Shown here in pieces: positions 9,295 to 17,922 of a stretch of DNA of 64,000 bases (the first letter of the stretch is position 1; the number at the start of each line of letters is the position of its first letter). The notes beneath the pieces were generated by a model. That model was given only the letters and a program-made list of their open reading frames with translations. It had not been told where the DNA came from and did not search any database. The DNA is from Bacillus sp. SLBN-46 (GTDB lineage Bacteria; Bacillota; Bacilli; Bacillales; Cytobacillaceae). Both the position numbers and the translations under genes were made by a program. Location: NCBI RefSeq assembly GCF_031453555.1, contig NZ_JAVIZM010000001.1, positions 1,619,001 through 1,683,000 on the forward strand. The letters run 5' to 3'.

Positions 9295-9394
9295 CCTCTA
9301 GTATCTTACAAAAAAAATACCATAAATGCAAGTATAATATTTGTTTCAAACAAGGCATATTATGTATGCTTATATAGAAAGGTGGGATTAAGAA

Positions 9395-9967
9395 ATGGAA
9401 AAATCAACATTGTTAAATGAAATCTTGGAATTCAATCACCAATTTGTAGAGAAACACGAGTATGAGAAATATGAAACAACCAAATTTCCAAATAAAAAAA
9501 TGGTGATCCTCACTTGTATGGATACTCGTTTATTAGAGTTATTGCCGAAGGCTTTAAACTTAGGAAATGGGGATGCAAAAATTATTAAGGATGCTGGTGC
9601 TATTGTCTCACATCCCTTTGGAAGTGTTATGAGAAGTATTCTGATTGCACTTTATCAATTGAAGGCACAAGAGGTTCTTATCATCGCTCACCATGATTGT
9701 GGAATGAGCGGCCTAAAAGCAGAGCCTGTAATTGAAAGTATGATAGAGCGGGGAATTTCAGAAGAAACATTTAATACCCTTACATACTCTGGGATCAATA
9801 TTGAACAGTGGCTGCATGGTTTTGATAATGTGACTGAGAGCGTAATACACAGTGTAGGGATAGTTAAAAACCATCCTTTAATGCCGAAGGATGTGCCAGT
9901 TCATGGTTTAATTATTGACCCTAAAACTGGAAAGCTGGATTTAGTTGTCGATGGCTATAAAAATTAA
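9395..9967 (+). CDS. Beta-type carbonic anhydrase family protein (YtiB)
   Basis: Likely interconverts CO2 and bicarbonate using one zinc. The 190-residue protein has the beta-carbonic anhydrase ligands: CMDTR (Cys plus the Asp-Arg dyad) near residue 39 and HHDCGMSG (His and Cys) near residue 105. Corresponds by sequence and position to B. subtilis ytiB. ATG start with GAAAGGTGGG upstream. Ends tail-to-tail with yidD with a 4-bp overlap. Confidence 0.9.
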   Translation: MEKSTLLNEILEFNHQFVEKHEYEKYETTKFPNKKMVILTCMDTRLLELLPKALNLGNGDAKIIKDAGAIVSHPFGSVMRSILIALYQLKAQEVLIIAHHDCGMSGLKAEPVIESMIERGISEETFNTLTYSGINIEQWLHGFDNVTESVIHSVGIVKNHPLMPKDVPVHGLIIDPKTGKLDLVVDGYKN

Positions 9968-10200
9968 TGCTTCTCTTTATCAGGAACAGGATCTAAGCCT
10001 CCTGGATGAAAGGGATGACATTTTAAAATTCGTTTTAGGGTAAGCCAGCCTCCCTTGAAGGCACCAAACCGTTGTATAGCCTCTAAACCGTAATGGGAAC
10101 ATGTGGGATAGAAGCGGCAGGTTGGTGGTTTGATGGGTGAAATAACAATTTGGTAAAAACGAATGAATGAAATAAAAACTTTTTTCAACACGTGTTTCAC
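9964..10200 (-). CDS. yidD: YidD, membrane protein insertion efficiency factor
   Basis: Small (78 aa) membrane-associated protein thought to help YidC/Oxa1 insertion. The whole family signature is present: [24 protein letters not shown] and [19 protein letters not shown], ending GLDPVPDK. Its stop shares bases with the convergent ytiB stop. Confidence 0.95.
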   Translation of the reverse strand: MKHVLKKVFISFIRFYQIVISPIKPPTCRFYPTCSHYGLEAIQRFGAFKGGWLTLKRILKCHPFHPGGLDPVPDKEKH

Positions 10201-10332
10201 TCCCTAGTTACGATTAATGTAAACATACCATATTTTATTATGGACGTCTAAATGCTTAACTGTCCTAAGTAGATGAAAAAACTTGGTTTCTGCGGTATAG
10301 TAGTAGGTAGATTATAAAAGGAGTGATTCTTA

Positions 10333-10806
10333 ATGCCTTCAGTTGAAAGCTTTGATTTAGATCATAATGCTGTTAAAGCCCCTTATGTAAGACACTGTGG
10401 TGTTCATAAGGTAGGTAGTGACGGGATTGTTAATAAATATGATATTCGTTTTTGCCAGCCAAACAAGCAAGCTATGAAACCAGATGCAATTCATACACTG
10501 GAACACTTGCTTGCGTTTAATATTCGTAAGCATTCAGAGAAGTACAATCACTTTGATATTATTGACATCTCACCAATGGGCTGCCAAACAGGTTATTATC
10601 TAGTGGTAAGCGGTGAACCAACGGTAGAGGAGATTATCGATCTTCTTGAGGATACTATGAAGGATGCAGTTGAAATCGTTGATATCCCTGCTGCAAATGA
10701 AAGACAATGCGGCCAAGCAAAGCTTCATGACCTAGAAGGTGCCAAACGTCTAATGCGTTTCTGGCTTGAGCAAAGTAAAGAGGATTTAAAACAGGTATTT
10801 GCATAA
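10333..10806 (+). CDS. luxS: LuxS, S-ribosylhomocysteine lyase
   Basis: Metalloenzyme of the activated methyl cycle that cleaves S-ribosylhomocysteine to homocysteine and DPD, the precursor of AI-2. Metal ligands His54 and His58 with catalytic Glu57 (HTLEH) and the third ligand Cys126 in QCGQAKLH are present, as is Cys84 in GCQTG. 157 residues, standard. Start is ATG with AAAAGGAGTGA upstream. Monocistronic, ended by a strong hairpin. Works with metK in this window in SAM turnover. Confidence 0.97.
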   Translation: MPSVESFDLDHNAVKAPYVRHCGVHKVGSDGIVNKYDIRFCQPNKQAMKPDAIHTLEHLLAFNIRKHSEKYNHFDIIDISPMGCQTGYYLVVSGEPTVEEIIDLLEDTMKDAVEIVDIPAANERQCGQAKLHDLEGAKRLMRFWLEQSKEDLKQVFA

Positions 10807-10807
10807 A

Positions 10808-10845
10808 AAATAAAGAGGTTGACTCGGGTCAACCTCTTTATTTTG
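10808..10845. terminator. Bidirectional terminator luxS / YtzI-like gene
   Basis: 12-bp stem AAAGAGGTTGAC / GTCAACCTCTTT with a short loop, T tract on the plus side and A tract on the other. The stop codon of the minus-strand gene lies inside it. Confidence 0.9.
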
Positions 10846-11011
10846 GCTTATTTTCCTGATTACTCTCTTGTTTATTCATGTGGTCAATATGAGCATTTTC
10901 TTCTAAAGAATCGATTGTATGTTTATAGGAATAGGCCTTGGAAGTAGTTACTACAGCTAATAGTAAAACAACAATGACAATGACAATACAAACGACAAAT
11001 ACCGTATACAA
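10838..11011 (-). CDS. Small single-span membrane protein, YtzI-like
   Basis: About 57 residues: one N-terminal membrane segment of Val/Ile/Leu, then the conserved TTSKAYSYKHTID and a hydrophilic Asn/Gln/Glu tail. I recognise the TSKAYxYKHT pattern from small Bacillus YtzI proteins; function unknown. The start is most likely TTG at 11011, because AAGGAGG lies 8 bases upstream; the ATG at 11047 would itself overlap a Shine-Dalgarno-like GGAGG. Confidence 0.65.
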   Translation of the reverse strand: MYTVFVVCIVIVIVVLLLAVVTTSKAYSYKHTIDSLEENAHIDHMNKQESNQENKPK

Positions 11012-11083
11012 AGCTATGGCCTCCTTGACTTCCTGATCTCCTCCCATTGTATCATGAATAGACCTTCATTGATTAAAAAACAA

Positions 11084-11114
11084 TTAAAAAGGAAGCTGAT
11101 TGGGCAGCCTCCTT
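11084..11114 (-). terminator. Terminator of the small gene at 11142
   Basis: AAGGAGGCTG / CAGCTTCCTT imperfect stem followed on the minus strand by TTTTTAATTGTTTTTT. Confidence 0.75.
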
Positions 11115-11141
11115 AATCTGATTTTCCAATGGTATGTACAA

Positions 11142-11399
11142 TCAATGAATATTTCTAGGATAATAAGTATTTGTGCGAAGTTGACCATATTCTTCCTGTG
11201 CAAATTTCCCTTTAAGACTTTCTATTAGGTAAAGCCCCATTAAATCATATAGTTCTTGTTTATCCATTTCTTGAATTAAGGCTAGAAGATCTTCATGTGT
11301 CATTTCTTCTAAAAAGGCAAATGTAAGCATATCAATATCCTCTTCGTCACCAGTTAGCTTGTTTCGGTACATTTCATATAACTCATCGACCAATTTCAA
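11142..11399 (-). CDS. Small conserved acidic protein, possibly DUF6154
   Basis: 85-residue soluble helical acidic protein (MKLVDELYEMYRNKLTGDEEDIDML...). It resembles short proteins catalogued as DUF6154 in Bacillus, from memory only. The likely start is TTG at 11399 with AAGGAGG 8 bases upstream; the GTG at 11408 lies within the ribosome-binding site. No function can be assigned. Confidence 0.65.
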   Translation of the reverse strand: MKLVDELYEMYRNKLTGDEEDIDMLTFAFLEEMTHEDLLALIQEMDKQELYDLMGLYLIESLKGKFAQEEYGQLRTNTYYPRNIH

Positions 11400-11611
11400 T
11401 TGCCACACCTCCTTAGAATAATCATTTGCTTCTTACTTATTGAATTCCCATATTAAGATAAAATAAACCCTTGGAAAAAATTGACTGAAAAATCTGTTTT
11501 CTTGATTGTATGCTCATTATAGCGTATTCATTTCTAAAAAAAAGTCGAAATTTGAAAAAGAATAAATTTTTCTCATTTGTGGACTACTATAGGTAAAAGG
11601 GGATGAAATTG

Positions 11612-11935
11612 ATGAGTGAGCAAAAGAAAACGTATTATATAGATGTTGGGACGGGTGAAATTTCACAAAGTGCCACTAGCTCGACATGGAGTTATAAAAT
11701 TCAAGCTGACGATGAAGAAATAACCCAGCTGCGCGAACTGTTTGATGAAAATTACTCCACTGAGTGGCAGAACTTTTTTAGAGCCCATGTTCCTTATGTT
11801 CAGTATCATTATGACAGAGAAAACGATGCTTATGATCAAACTATTCAGAGAGTATATGGAATGCTCCACAAATTAGGCGATGACGAGGCAAGAAATCATA
11901 TTGATAGTATGAATATCTTACCTAAACAAGAATAA
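11612..11935 (+). CDS. Conserved Bacillaceae protein of unknown function
   Basis: 107 residues, no signal or membrane span. The sequence (start MSEQKKTYYIDVGTGEIS; centre STEWQNFFRAHVPYVQYHYD) looks like a small Bacillus family sometimes labelled hydrolase/acyltransferase in databases; nothing in it supports that label. ATG 11612 is preferred to ATG 11603 because AAAAGGGG is nine bases upstream of it. Followed by its own terminator. Confidence 0.7.
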   Translation: MSEQKKTYYIDVGTGEISQSATSSTWSYKIQADDEEITQLRELFDENYSTEWQNFFRAHVPYVQYHYDRENDAYDQTIQRVYGMLHKLGDDEARNHIDSMNILPKQE

Positions 11936-11946
11936 TGGCAAGTAAC

Positions 11947-11983
11947 AGGCTGACTCCTTAGTTTTTGAGTCAGTCTCTTTTTT
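11947..11983 (+). terminator. Intrinsic terminator
   Basis: GGCTGACTC / GAGTCAGTC stem (one G-T pair) with a T-rich loop and TCTTTTTT tail, after the gene ending at 11935. Confidence 0.85.
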
Positions 11984-12026
11984 CGCTTATAATAAAAGTA
12001 TATTGAAAAAATAGGGCGGTTTTTTA

Positions 12027-12500
12027 ATGATACAGTTTTTTGATCAGAATAGAAATAAAGTAGAACTTGATTTCAAACAAAAGGCCTTTAAAGAAGAGGC
12101 CAAACATGTACTCGTTATTTGCCAACAAGGGGACAAGTGGCTTTTAACGAATCATAAGACAAGGGGCTTCGAATTTCCTGGTGGTAAAGTAGAACCCTTT
12201 GAGACCCTTGAAGAAGCAGCAAGAAGAGAGACATTTGAAGAAACTGGAGCTATTCTGGGACAACTACAATTTGTTGCAGAGTACAAAGTGAGCGATCAAA
12301 ACAGTTCATTTATTAAAGCGGTTTTTTGGGGACAAGTAAAAGAAATGGATAAAACGAACAACTATCATGAAACAAATGGGCCTGTCATGCTCAAGGGTGA
12401 TGTATTGAAATTAAGAATGGGAAATCAGTTTAGTTTTATCATGAAGGATCAAGTCATTGAAGAATGTATCCATCATATTAAGCAAAAATTAAAAGAATAG
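12027..12500 (+). CDS. ytkD: YtkD-type Nudix nucleoside triphosphatase
   Basis: Nudix hydrolase, 157 residues. The complete Nudix box runs from GGKVEPFETLEEAA through RRETFEETGA at residues about 52-74, with all Glu metal ligands. YtkD of B. subtilis sanitises oxidised nucleotides and removes 5' pyrophosphate from RNA; the equation rests on sequence and synteny. ATG start with AGGGCGG upstream. Converges on the ABC importer genes. Confidence 0.88.
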   Translation: MIQFFDQNRNKVELDFKQKAFKEEAKHVLVICQQGDKWLLTNHKTRGFEFPGGKVEPFETLEEAARRETFEETGAILGQLQFVAEYKVSDQNSSFIKAVFWGQVKEMDKTNNYHETNGPVMLKGDVLKLRMGNQFSFIMKDQVIEECIHHIKQKLKE

Positions 12501-12531
12501 TGGAAGCTTCTACGCAACCCACTACTCTTTA
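12493..12531. terminator. Bidirectional terminator ytkD / ytlD
   Basis: AAAGAATAGTGG / CCACTACTCTTT stem with one mismatch; T-rich on both sides. Confidence 0.7.
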
Positions 12532-13328
12532 ATTAGTTTCTTTTCCAGCAATTCAACCAGCTGATACATAATCGTGGCAACTACAGCTATAACTAAAAGT
12601 GATAAGAATACGAGTGTAAAATTAAATACTTGGAAACCGTAGATAATCATGTATCCAAGTCCACGGGAAGAAACAAGAAACTCACCAACAATAACACCTA
12701 CCCAGGATAGACCGACATTTACTTTTAAAGTGGAAATCATCGTCGGAAAGCTTGCAGGTAAAATAGCTTCCTTAAAGCACTGAAGGCGTGATGCCCCGAA
12801 AGTTTGCAATACTTTTAAGTAGTTGGGGTCCACCTCCTTAAAGGACGTATACACAACAATAGTGGTAATGATGATAGAAATGATTGCACCCATGGCAATG
12901 ATAGAAGGGTACCCAGGGCTCAAGGCTACAATTAATATCGGTCCTAGTGCTACTTTGGGCATAGCATTTAAAATGACCAAATAGGGATCGAGGATCTTTT
13001 GTATCCTAGGTGACCACCAAAGGACGGCAGCCAGTATGGTTCCTAATAAGGTTCCAAGAATAAATCCACAAATGGTCTCCGTTAAGGTGACACCTAAATT
13101 GGATAGTAATGAACCATCTTGGATTTTATCTAAAAATAACTTCCATATTTTAGATGGGGAACTAAAGATCAATGGATCAATCCATTGCTTTTGACTGGAT
13201 AGTTCCCAACTAGAGAAAAAGGCGATAAAAATAACAGCCTGATAAAATCGGATCCATCTTTGTTCAATTTTTAAAGTATGAATGTACTTTTTATGGAGGA
13301 GTGCTACCTTATTCTTGTTCTGGTTCAA
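12522..13328 (-). CDS. ABC transporter permease, SsuC/NMT1 type (YtlD)
   Basis: Inner-membrane permease, 268 residues with about six spans and the EAA loop ([20 protein letters not shown]) that docks the ATPase. Family imports sulfonates, nitrate, or thiamine precursors; the substrate here is not known. Start TTG 13328 overlaps the end of the ATPase gene by 20 bp, with GAAGGAG upstream. Part of the ytlA-C-D order. Confidence 0.85.
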   Translation of the reverse strand: MNQNKNKVALLHKKYIHTLKIEQRWIRFYQAVIFIAFFSSWELSSQKQWIDPLIFSSPSKIWKLFLDKIQDGSLLSNLGVTLTETICGFILGTLLGTILAAVLWWSPRIQKILDPYLVILNAMPKVALGPILIVALSPGYPSIIAMGAIISIIITTIVVYTSFKEVDPNYLKVLQTFGASRLQCFKEAILPASFPTMISTLKVNVGLSWVGVIVGEFLVSSRGLGYMIIYGFQVFNFTLVFLSLLVIAVVATIMYQLVELLEKKLIKE

Positions 13329-14086
13329 GAGATTCCAACTCCTTCCATATCATTTGAAAGACATCTGGATACAATTCATGATTCCTTGCTTCAAAGGGTG
13401 ACAGCCTCTTTAACTCCTCAGGCATTTCAAACGTCTTGTAAATCCTTCCAGGACTTGGTGAGAGCAAATACACACGATCACTCATCGCAATGGCTTCACC
13501 AATATCATGGGTAACAAGAATGGCTGTTTTACCAAAGGTTTCTAAAGTTTGGGACACAAGATCCTCAAGTTTGAGTTTGGTTTGATAATCTAGGGCAGAA
13601 AAGGGTTCATCAAGCATAAGCAATTTGGGTTGTGTCGCTAGTGTCCGTACAAGAGCGACCCTTTGACGCATACCGCCAGATAATTGCTTAGGAAGTTGTT
13701 TTTCTACTCCGCTTAAGCCAATTTGGTTGAGTAAGTCTAGGGCATTTTCTCTAGTTTCTTTACTTAATTGATTGGATAATTTCAATCCAATTAAGATATT
13801 TTCTTCTATCGTTTTCCAAGGAAAAAGGTAATCCTGCTGTAGCATGTATCCAATCTCATTTTTAGATCTAGAAACGGGCTGACCTTCTAACAATATCGTT
13901 CCTTTTGTCGGTTTAAGTAAGCTGGATATAATCGATAGCAAGGTGGTTTTTTCCACAGCCACTAGGGCCGAGGAGGGAGATAAATTCTCCTTCCTCAACT
14001 GTAAGTGAAATATCGGAGAGGGCCGTGGTGGCAGTGGCTTTGGTAAAATAAATGTGCTGAACATCTTGAACGGTTAAGAAACTCAT
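13309..14086 (-). pseudogene. ABC transporter ATP-binding protein (YtlC), frameshifted in Walker A
   Basis: Expected to power the adjacent importer. The natural start is ATG at 14086 with GGGAGG 8 bases upstream, giving MSFLTVQDVQHIYFTKA and on to GPSGCGK. There a run of six A (T at 13947-13952) where five are expected shifts the frame, so the Walker A continues as KTTL only in the next frame. The rest is intact: Q-loop, LSGGMRQRVALVRTLA, LLMLDEPFSALD, H-loop VTHD. The total of 778 bp equals 259 codons plus one base. Either a real single-base pseudogene or a homopolymer sequencing error. Confidence 0.8.
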
Positions 14087-14107
14087 GTGGACGGCCTCCC
14101 TTTCCTT

Positions 14108-15124
14108 TTATTTTTTGATTACTTTTGAAGCGATTTGCGTATTTACCAGTGTTTTATGATCCACTTCTTTTGGAAGTTCGCCAGCTTCTTTCATGATGTT
14201 TTGAAGATTGTTCCATTCTTCTTCGTCTAGGATAGGATCAGTAGCAAAGGAGCCTTGGCTCTTATAACGGTCGACAACGGTTTTCATAATCTCAAAATCT
14301 GTGTCAGGGAAGTATGGTTCGACAGCCTTAGCAATTTCTTCGGCACTGTGGGATTCTACCCATTGCTGTGCTTTGTAAATGGCTCTCGTGAATTTTTCAA
14401 CCGTACTCTTATGTTCTTTCAAGTAGCTTTCTTTGGTCATGAATGTTGTATAAGGGACATGGCCGGATTCTTTACCGAAGGAAGCGACAATGTGACCTTT
14501 ACCCTCTTTTTCAAAAATGCTTGCCGTTGGTTCGAATAGTTGAACAAACTCACCTGTGCCAGAGGCAAAGGCATTCGCAATATTGGCAAAATCGATGTTT
14601 TGGATGAGATTTAAATCTTTTTGCGGATCAATTCCATGTTTTTTAAGAACGAACTCGCCAACCATTTGAGGCATACCGCCTTTGCGCTGGCCTAAGAAGG
14701 TTTTTCCTTTTAGTAGATCCCAAGAGAAATTGTCAATTTTGTCTCTTGAAACAAGGAAAGTTCCATCTGTCTGGGTAAGCTGGGCAAAATTGATTACTGG
14801 GTCATTAGCCCCTTGAGCGTAGACATAAATGGATGTTTCCGAGCCGACTAGTGCAATATCTGCCCCTCCAGAAAGTAAGGCCGTCATCGTCTTGTCACCG
14901 CCAGCTGTCGTTGCCAGGGTCACGTCTAAACCTTCCTCTTTGAAAAATCCTTTTGCTAAGGCCACATACTGAGGAGCATAGAAAATCGAACGGGTCACTT
15001 CTGCAATTCGGACCTTTTCTAGTTTCTTTGGTTCATTCGTGGAATCATTATTACAAGCCGCTAATGAAATCATAAGTATACCGATAAGAAGAAAGGAGAA
15101 CCTGAACCTTAACCATTTTTTCAT
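14108..15124 (-). CDS. ABC transporter substrate-binding lipoprotein, NMT1/THI5-like (YtlA)
   Basis: Extracellular binding protein of the importer. Signal peptide with lipobox SLAAC (Cys24), then the family pattern RIAEVTRSIFYAPQYVALAKGFFKEEGLDVTL split over residues 39-70, and AGGDKTMTALLSGGADIAL. NMT1-like proteins bind small organic ligands such as thiamine precursors or sulfonates; I see no TPP riboswitch upstream, so thiamine is not supported. First gene of the three-gene minus-strand operon. Confidence 0.87.
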   Translation of the reverse strand: MKKWLRFRFSFLLIGILMISLAACNNDSTNEPKKLEKVRIAEVTRSIFYAPQYVALAKGFFKEEGLDVTLATTAGGDKTMTALLSGGADIALVGSETSIYVYAQGANDPVINFAQLTQTDGTFLVSRDKIDNFSWDLLKGKTFLGQRKGGMPQMVGEFVLKKHGIDPQKDLNLIQNIDFANIANAFASGTGEFVQLFEPTASIFEKEGKGHIVASFGKESGHVPYTTFMTKESYLKEHKSTVEKFTRAIYKAQQWVESHSAEEIAKAVEPYFPDTDFEIMKTVVDRYKSQGSFATDPILDEEEWNNLQNIMKEAGELPKEVDHKTLVNTQIASKVIKK

Positions 15125-15244
15125 ACAAAAGAACCTCCTAATTTCCGTAAAAGAATCTGGGCTAATTGCCTAAGATATCGTATGAAGTTGAGAAAAATGT
15201 GTGAATGCCTAGGAACAAATTATTTTTAAATGTGCAAGGGAAGT

Positions 15245-16045
15245 ATGATGATGAACAATGACAATAATGGAAAAATCCTTGAGAGCTACCGCTTTCCATC
15301 TCCAAATCCAAAAGTGGAAGTAAGGGTGATTACCTACCTTTCTGGAGGTTTACGCGTAAAAGGGATGCTTGCTGAGCCGATTGAAGAAGGAGTATATGAT
15401 GGCATGCTTTATTTACGTGGCGGAATAAAAAATGTGGGTAAAGTAAGGCCGGCCCGGATTGCTCAGTTTGCAGCTGAAGGTTTTATCGTTTTTGCTCCTT
15501 TTTATCGCGGGAATCAAGGCGGTGAAGGGAATGAGGATTTTGCAGGGGAAGACAGGGAAGACGGTTTTTCTGCTTTTTCACTGTTAAAATCACTACCTAG
15601 AGTCCATCAAATCCATATTTTTGGTTTTTCACGCGGCGGTGTAATGGCCCTTCTGACAGGCATAAATTTTCCAGAGGCAGCATCTGTAGTCACCTGGGGT
15701 GGGGTCAGTGATATGTCATTAACCTATATGGAGCGGCTGGATTTACGAAAAATGATGAAACGGGTTATTGGTGGGACGCCTGAAAAATATCCTGAACGAT
15801 ATCAGGAAAGGACCCCACTTTACCAATTAGAACAACTTACAGCTCCAGTATTAATCATTCACGGTGTGAACGATCACAACGTCTCCGTTGAGCACTCCTA
15901 TCGATTAGAGAGGCGGCTTAGGGGCTTAAACAAAGCAGTCGAATGTTGGTATTTTGATGAGTTTACACACTATTTTCCACCGGTAGTAAATAGAAAAGTC
16001 GTAGAAGATGCCACAAAGTGGATGAAAAGGCAAGGCAAAAGATGA
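15245..16045 (+). CDS. YtmA-like prolyl-oligopeptidase family hydrolase
   Basis: Alpha/beta hydrolase of the S9 fold. Nucleophile elbow GFSRGG (Ser), acid in IHGVNDHNVSVEHS and His in DEFTHYFPP; strongly conserved stretch YRGNQGGEGNEDFAGEDRED. About 266 residues. Three consecutive ATGs (15245, 15248, 15251) follow AAGGGA; the third has the best spacing. Substrate unknown. Divergent from ytlA. Confidence 0.85.
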   Translation: MMMNNDNNGKILESYRFPSPNPKVEVRVITYLSGGLRVKGMLAEPIEEGVYDGMLYLRGGIKNVGKVRPARIAQFAAEGFIVFAPFYRGNQGGEGNEDFAGEDREDGFSAFSLLKSLPRVHQIHIFGFSRGGVMALLTGINFPEAASVVTWGGVSDMSLTYMERLDLRKMMKRVIGGTPEKYPERYQERTPLYQLEQLTAPVLIIHGVNDHNVSVEHSYRLERRLRGLNKAVECWYFDEFTHYFPPVVNRKVVEDATKWMKRQGKR

Positions 16046-16082
16046 TAAAATATAATTAATACAAGCAGAGGAGCGAATTGCT

Positions 16083-16325
16083 ATGGGTATGCCCCTTGAG
16101 TTAAATACGATGATTGTAACAAAAGGCAGAGAGAAAAGGGTGGAGGAAAATCTTTTCGTAATGGAAAAAGAAGGCTACAGACTCTATCCGATAGACATTC
16201 CCATTGATGTGAGAAAAACGATGGACAGCGATTCAAGCGGGACAGCTATAATCAAAAAAGTGGAGTGGCAGCAAGGCAATACCACTATTACATATCAATT
16301 AGTTTCGTTAAACTCAACGAATTAA
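16083..16325 (+). CDS. YtmB-like protein, DUF2584
   Basis: 80-residue cytoplasmic beta-rich protein MGMPLELNTMIVTKG...; pattern and position next to ytmA match B. subtilis YtmB (DUF2584). No known function. ATG with GAGGAGCGA upstream. 37 bp after ytmA, probably cotranscribed, followed by a terminator. Confidence 0.8.
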   Translation: MGMPLELNTMIVTKGREKRVEENLFVMEKEGYRLYPIDIPIDVRKTMDSDSSGTAIIKKVEWQQGNTTITYQLVSLNSTN

Positions 16326-16358
16326 GCGGGTAAAAGTTGCCTGCTTTTTTTTTTTTGA
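16325..16358 (+). terminator. Terminator after ytmB
   Basis: AGCGGG / CCTGCT short stem with a nine-base loop and a run of twelve T. Confidence 0.7.
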
Positions 16359-16364
16359 AAAAAG

Positions 16365-16390
16365 TGTAAGAAAAGATTGAAAGATACGTC
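16365..16390 (+). promoter_or_regulatory. ECF-type promoter of the sigma/anti-sigma operon
   Basis: TGTAAG at 16365, exactly 16 bases, then CGTC at 16387: close to the ECF promoters of the sigma-X/sigma-M kind (TGTAAC or TGAAAC, N16, CGTC). It sits 49 bp upstream of the sigma gene start and suggests autoregulation. Confidence 0.6.
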
Positions 16391-16438
16391 TTATAAGTAG
16401 TTAACAACAAATGGTAGACAGAGAAAGGGGGAATTTGG

Positions 16439-16963
16439 TTGGAACGGGCCCATCAAATAGAGAAGTGGTTTATCGATTACGAAAAGGATGTCACAAATTA
16501 TCTTGTTTATTATACCGGTACCACCGATGTCGAGGACTTGGTCCAAGAGACCTTCTTGCGGGCGCTAAGAGCTATAAACCGTTTTAAAAATGAATCCAGC
16601 CCCAAAACATGGCTGATCTCCATAGCGCGCAATACGGCTATTGATTTTTACCGAAAGAAATCTGGCTGGAACAGATTGAAACAATTGATAAATCTCGAAT
16701 CACCCAAACTTTGGGAACAAGGGACTGAAGAGAAAGTAGTAAAAAAAATGGAATATACCCATTTATATGAGGCGATTAATGCTCTAAAACCCAACTATCG
16801 GGATGTCATCCTCCTTAGGGGAATTAGTGAGTTGTCTTCACAGGAAGCGGGGCAGGTTCTTGGGTGGTCAGAAAATAAAGTGAACGTAACTTTTTACCGA
16901 GCTGTCAAAAAACTAAATGAGCGACTTAAGGAGGGGGAGCAGTTTGAGTCAATTATCGGATAA
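16439..16963 (+). CDS. ECF-family RNA polymerase sigma factor
   Basis: 174 residues. Region 2 is visible as DVEDLVQETFLRALRAINRF...SSPKTWLISIARNTAIDFYRK (residues about 31-75) and region 4 as ALKPNYRDVILLRGISELSSQEAGQVLGWS with its helix-turn-helix. TTG start at 16439 with AAAGGGGGAA upstream. Overlaps the downstream gene by 20 bp, the usual sigma/anti-sigma coupling. Looks related to the SigX/SigW type; the regulon is unknown. Confidence 0.9.
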   Translation: MERAHQIEKWFIDYEKDVTNYLVYYTGTTDVEDLVQETFLRALRAINRFKNESSPKTWLISIARNTAIDFYRKKSGWNRLKQLINLESPKLWEQGTEEKVVKKMEYTHLYEAINALKPNYRDVILLRGISELSSQEAGQVLGWSENKVNVTFYRAVKKLNERLKEGEQFESIIG

Positions 16964-17906
16964 AGAGCTACCTAAAGTGATGGCGGATTTCCCTAAACAT
17001 GAGTTAACCACTAAGCAGAGAACAGAAATGTTAAAAGTTCTTGGTGAGTCCGGCAGTCGTAAACAGCGCAACCCTATTAATTTTCAAAGATTTGCTGCAT
17101 GGGCTGCTGTGTTTGTCTTGATTCTAATTGCCCCGATTCTTTATTTTTCAAGCAGTAAGGAAAACGATGCTATTCGAACAGGATCGAAAGGGGAAACGAG
17201 TAATCATGTAGAGCAGGGGGATTACTTTGCGCTGATGGATGAGAACGGTGCACATTATGTAGACAGCAATTACGGCATTCCTAATAAAGTCAGTTTGTTG
17301 GCACCAACGGAATGGATTGCGAAAGATAAGCGCTCAGTGTCAAAAATCATGATTTATTTATGGGGAGATTACGAGAAGGATTTTGCCAATAAGCCGCTCA
17401 AAGTGGATGCTGTCCATGTGAAAACAGGTGTAAAGGAACATCTAGCGACAACCGTGATATCTGGTGGCATGTATGGGTCTGATGGCCATGCCATGACGGG
17501 TTTTGAGCCATTTGCTTTTTCTGGAAAATACAACCTTACCTTTACTGCTGGTAATAAAAAGGTAGGTACATTTTCCATCTATGTGAAAGAACCTTATATT
17601 AAAATAGGGAATTCTACTTTAATGATCTCCCAAGAAGATTTATACGCAGGTTTTTATGAGGATGCTGTGATTGAAGCTGAAGGTGACAATCTTCCAACTG
17701 AGATTGAACTAGAGTTATTTCAATTAGAAAATGCTGAAGTGACTACCTTTACATTTAAAGACAAAACAGACTACACAACAACTGACGGTAGAAAGGTTTC
17801 TTTATATACAGGTGATTTTCAAATTAAAAAGAGCGGCAAATACCGATTTAGCGTGTTAAAACATTCGGAGGCTGTAGAAGTTAGAAAGCCCATATCAAAT
17901 GAATGA
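16944..17906 (+). CDS. Probable anti-sigma factor, single-span membrane protein
   Basis: 320 residues: short cytoplasmic N-terminus (MSQLSDKELPKVMADFPKH...), one membrane span at about residues 48-68 (FAAWAAVFVLILIAPILYF) and a large extracellular beta-rich region. No HxxxCxxC zinc motif, so not a ZAS protein. Assignment rests on overlap with the sigma gene and the topology. The start is TTG 16944 with AAGGAGGGGG upstream; the ATG 16917 upstream lacks a ribosome site. The stop codon lies in the terminator hairpin. Confidence 0.75.
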   Translation: MSQLSDKELPKVMADFPKHELTTKQRTEMLKVLGESGSRKQRNPINFQRFAAWAAVFVLILIAPILYFSSSKENDAIRTGSKGETSNHVEQGDYFALMDENGAHYVDSNYGIPNKVSLLAPTEWIAKDKRSVSKIMIYLWGDYEKDFANKPLKVDAVHVKTGVKEHLATTVISGGMYGSDGHAMTGFEPFAFSGKYNLTFTAGNKKVGTFSIYVKEPYIKIGNSTLMISQEDLYAGFYEDAVIEAEGDNLPTEIELELFQLENAEVTTFTFKDKTDYTTTDGRKVSLYTGDFQIKKSGKYRFSVLKHSEAVEVRKPISNE

Positions 17907-17918
17907 TATGGGCTTTTC
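17885..17918. terminator. Bidirectional terminator anti-sigma gene / pckA
   Basis: AAAGCCCATATCA / TGATATGGGCTTT 13-bp perfect stem, six-base loop; T/A tracts on both sides. Confidence 0.9.
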
Positions 17919-17922
17919 ATGT

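Noticed and set aside
15125..15244. TPP riboswitch upstream of the NMT1-like importer
   Set aside because: The CTGAGA and ACCTGA-type THI-box cores are absent.
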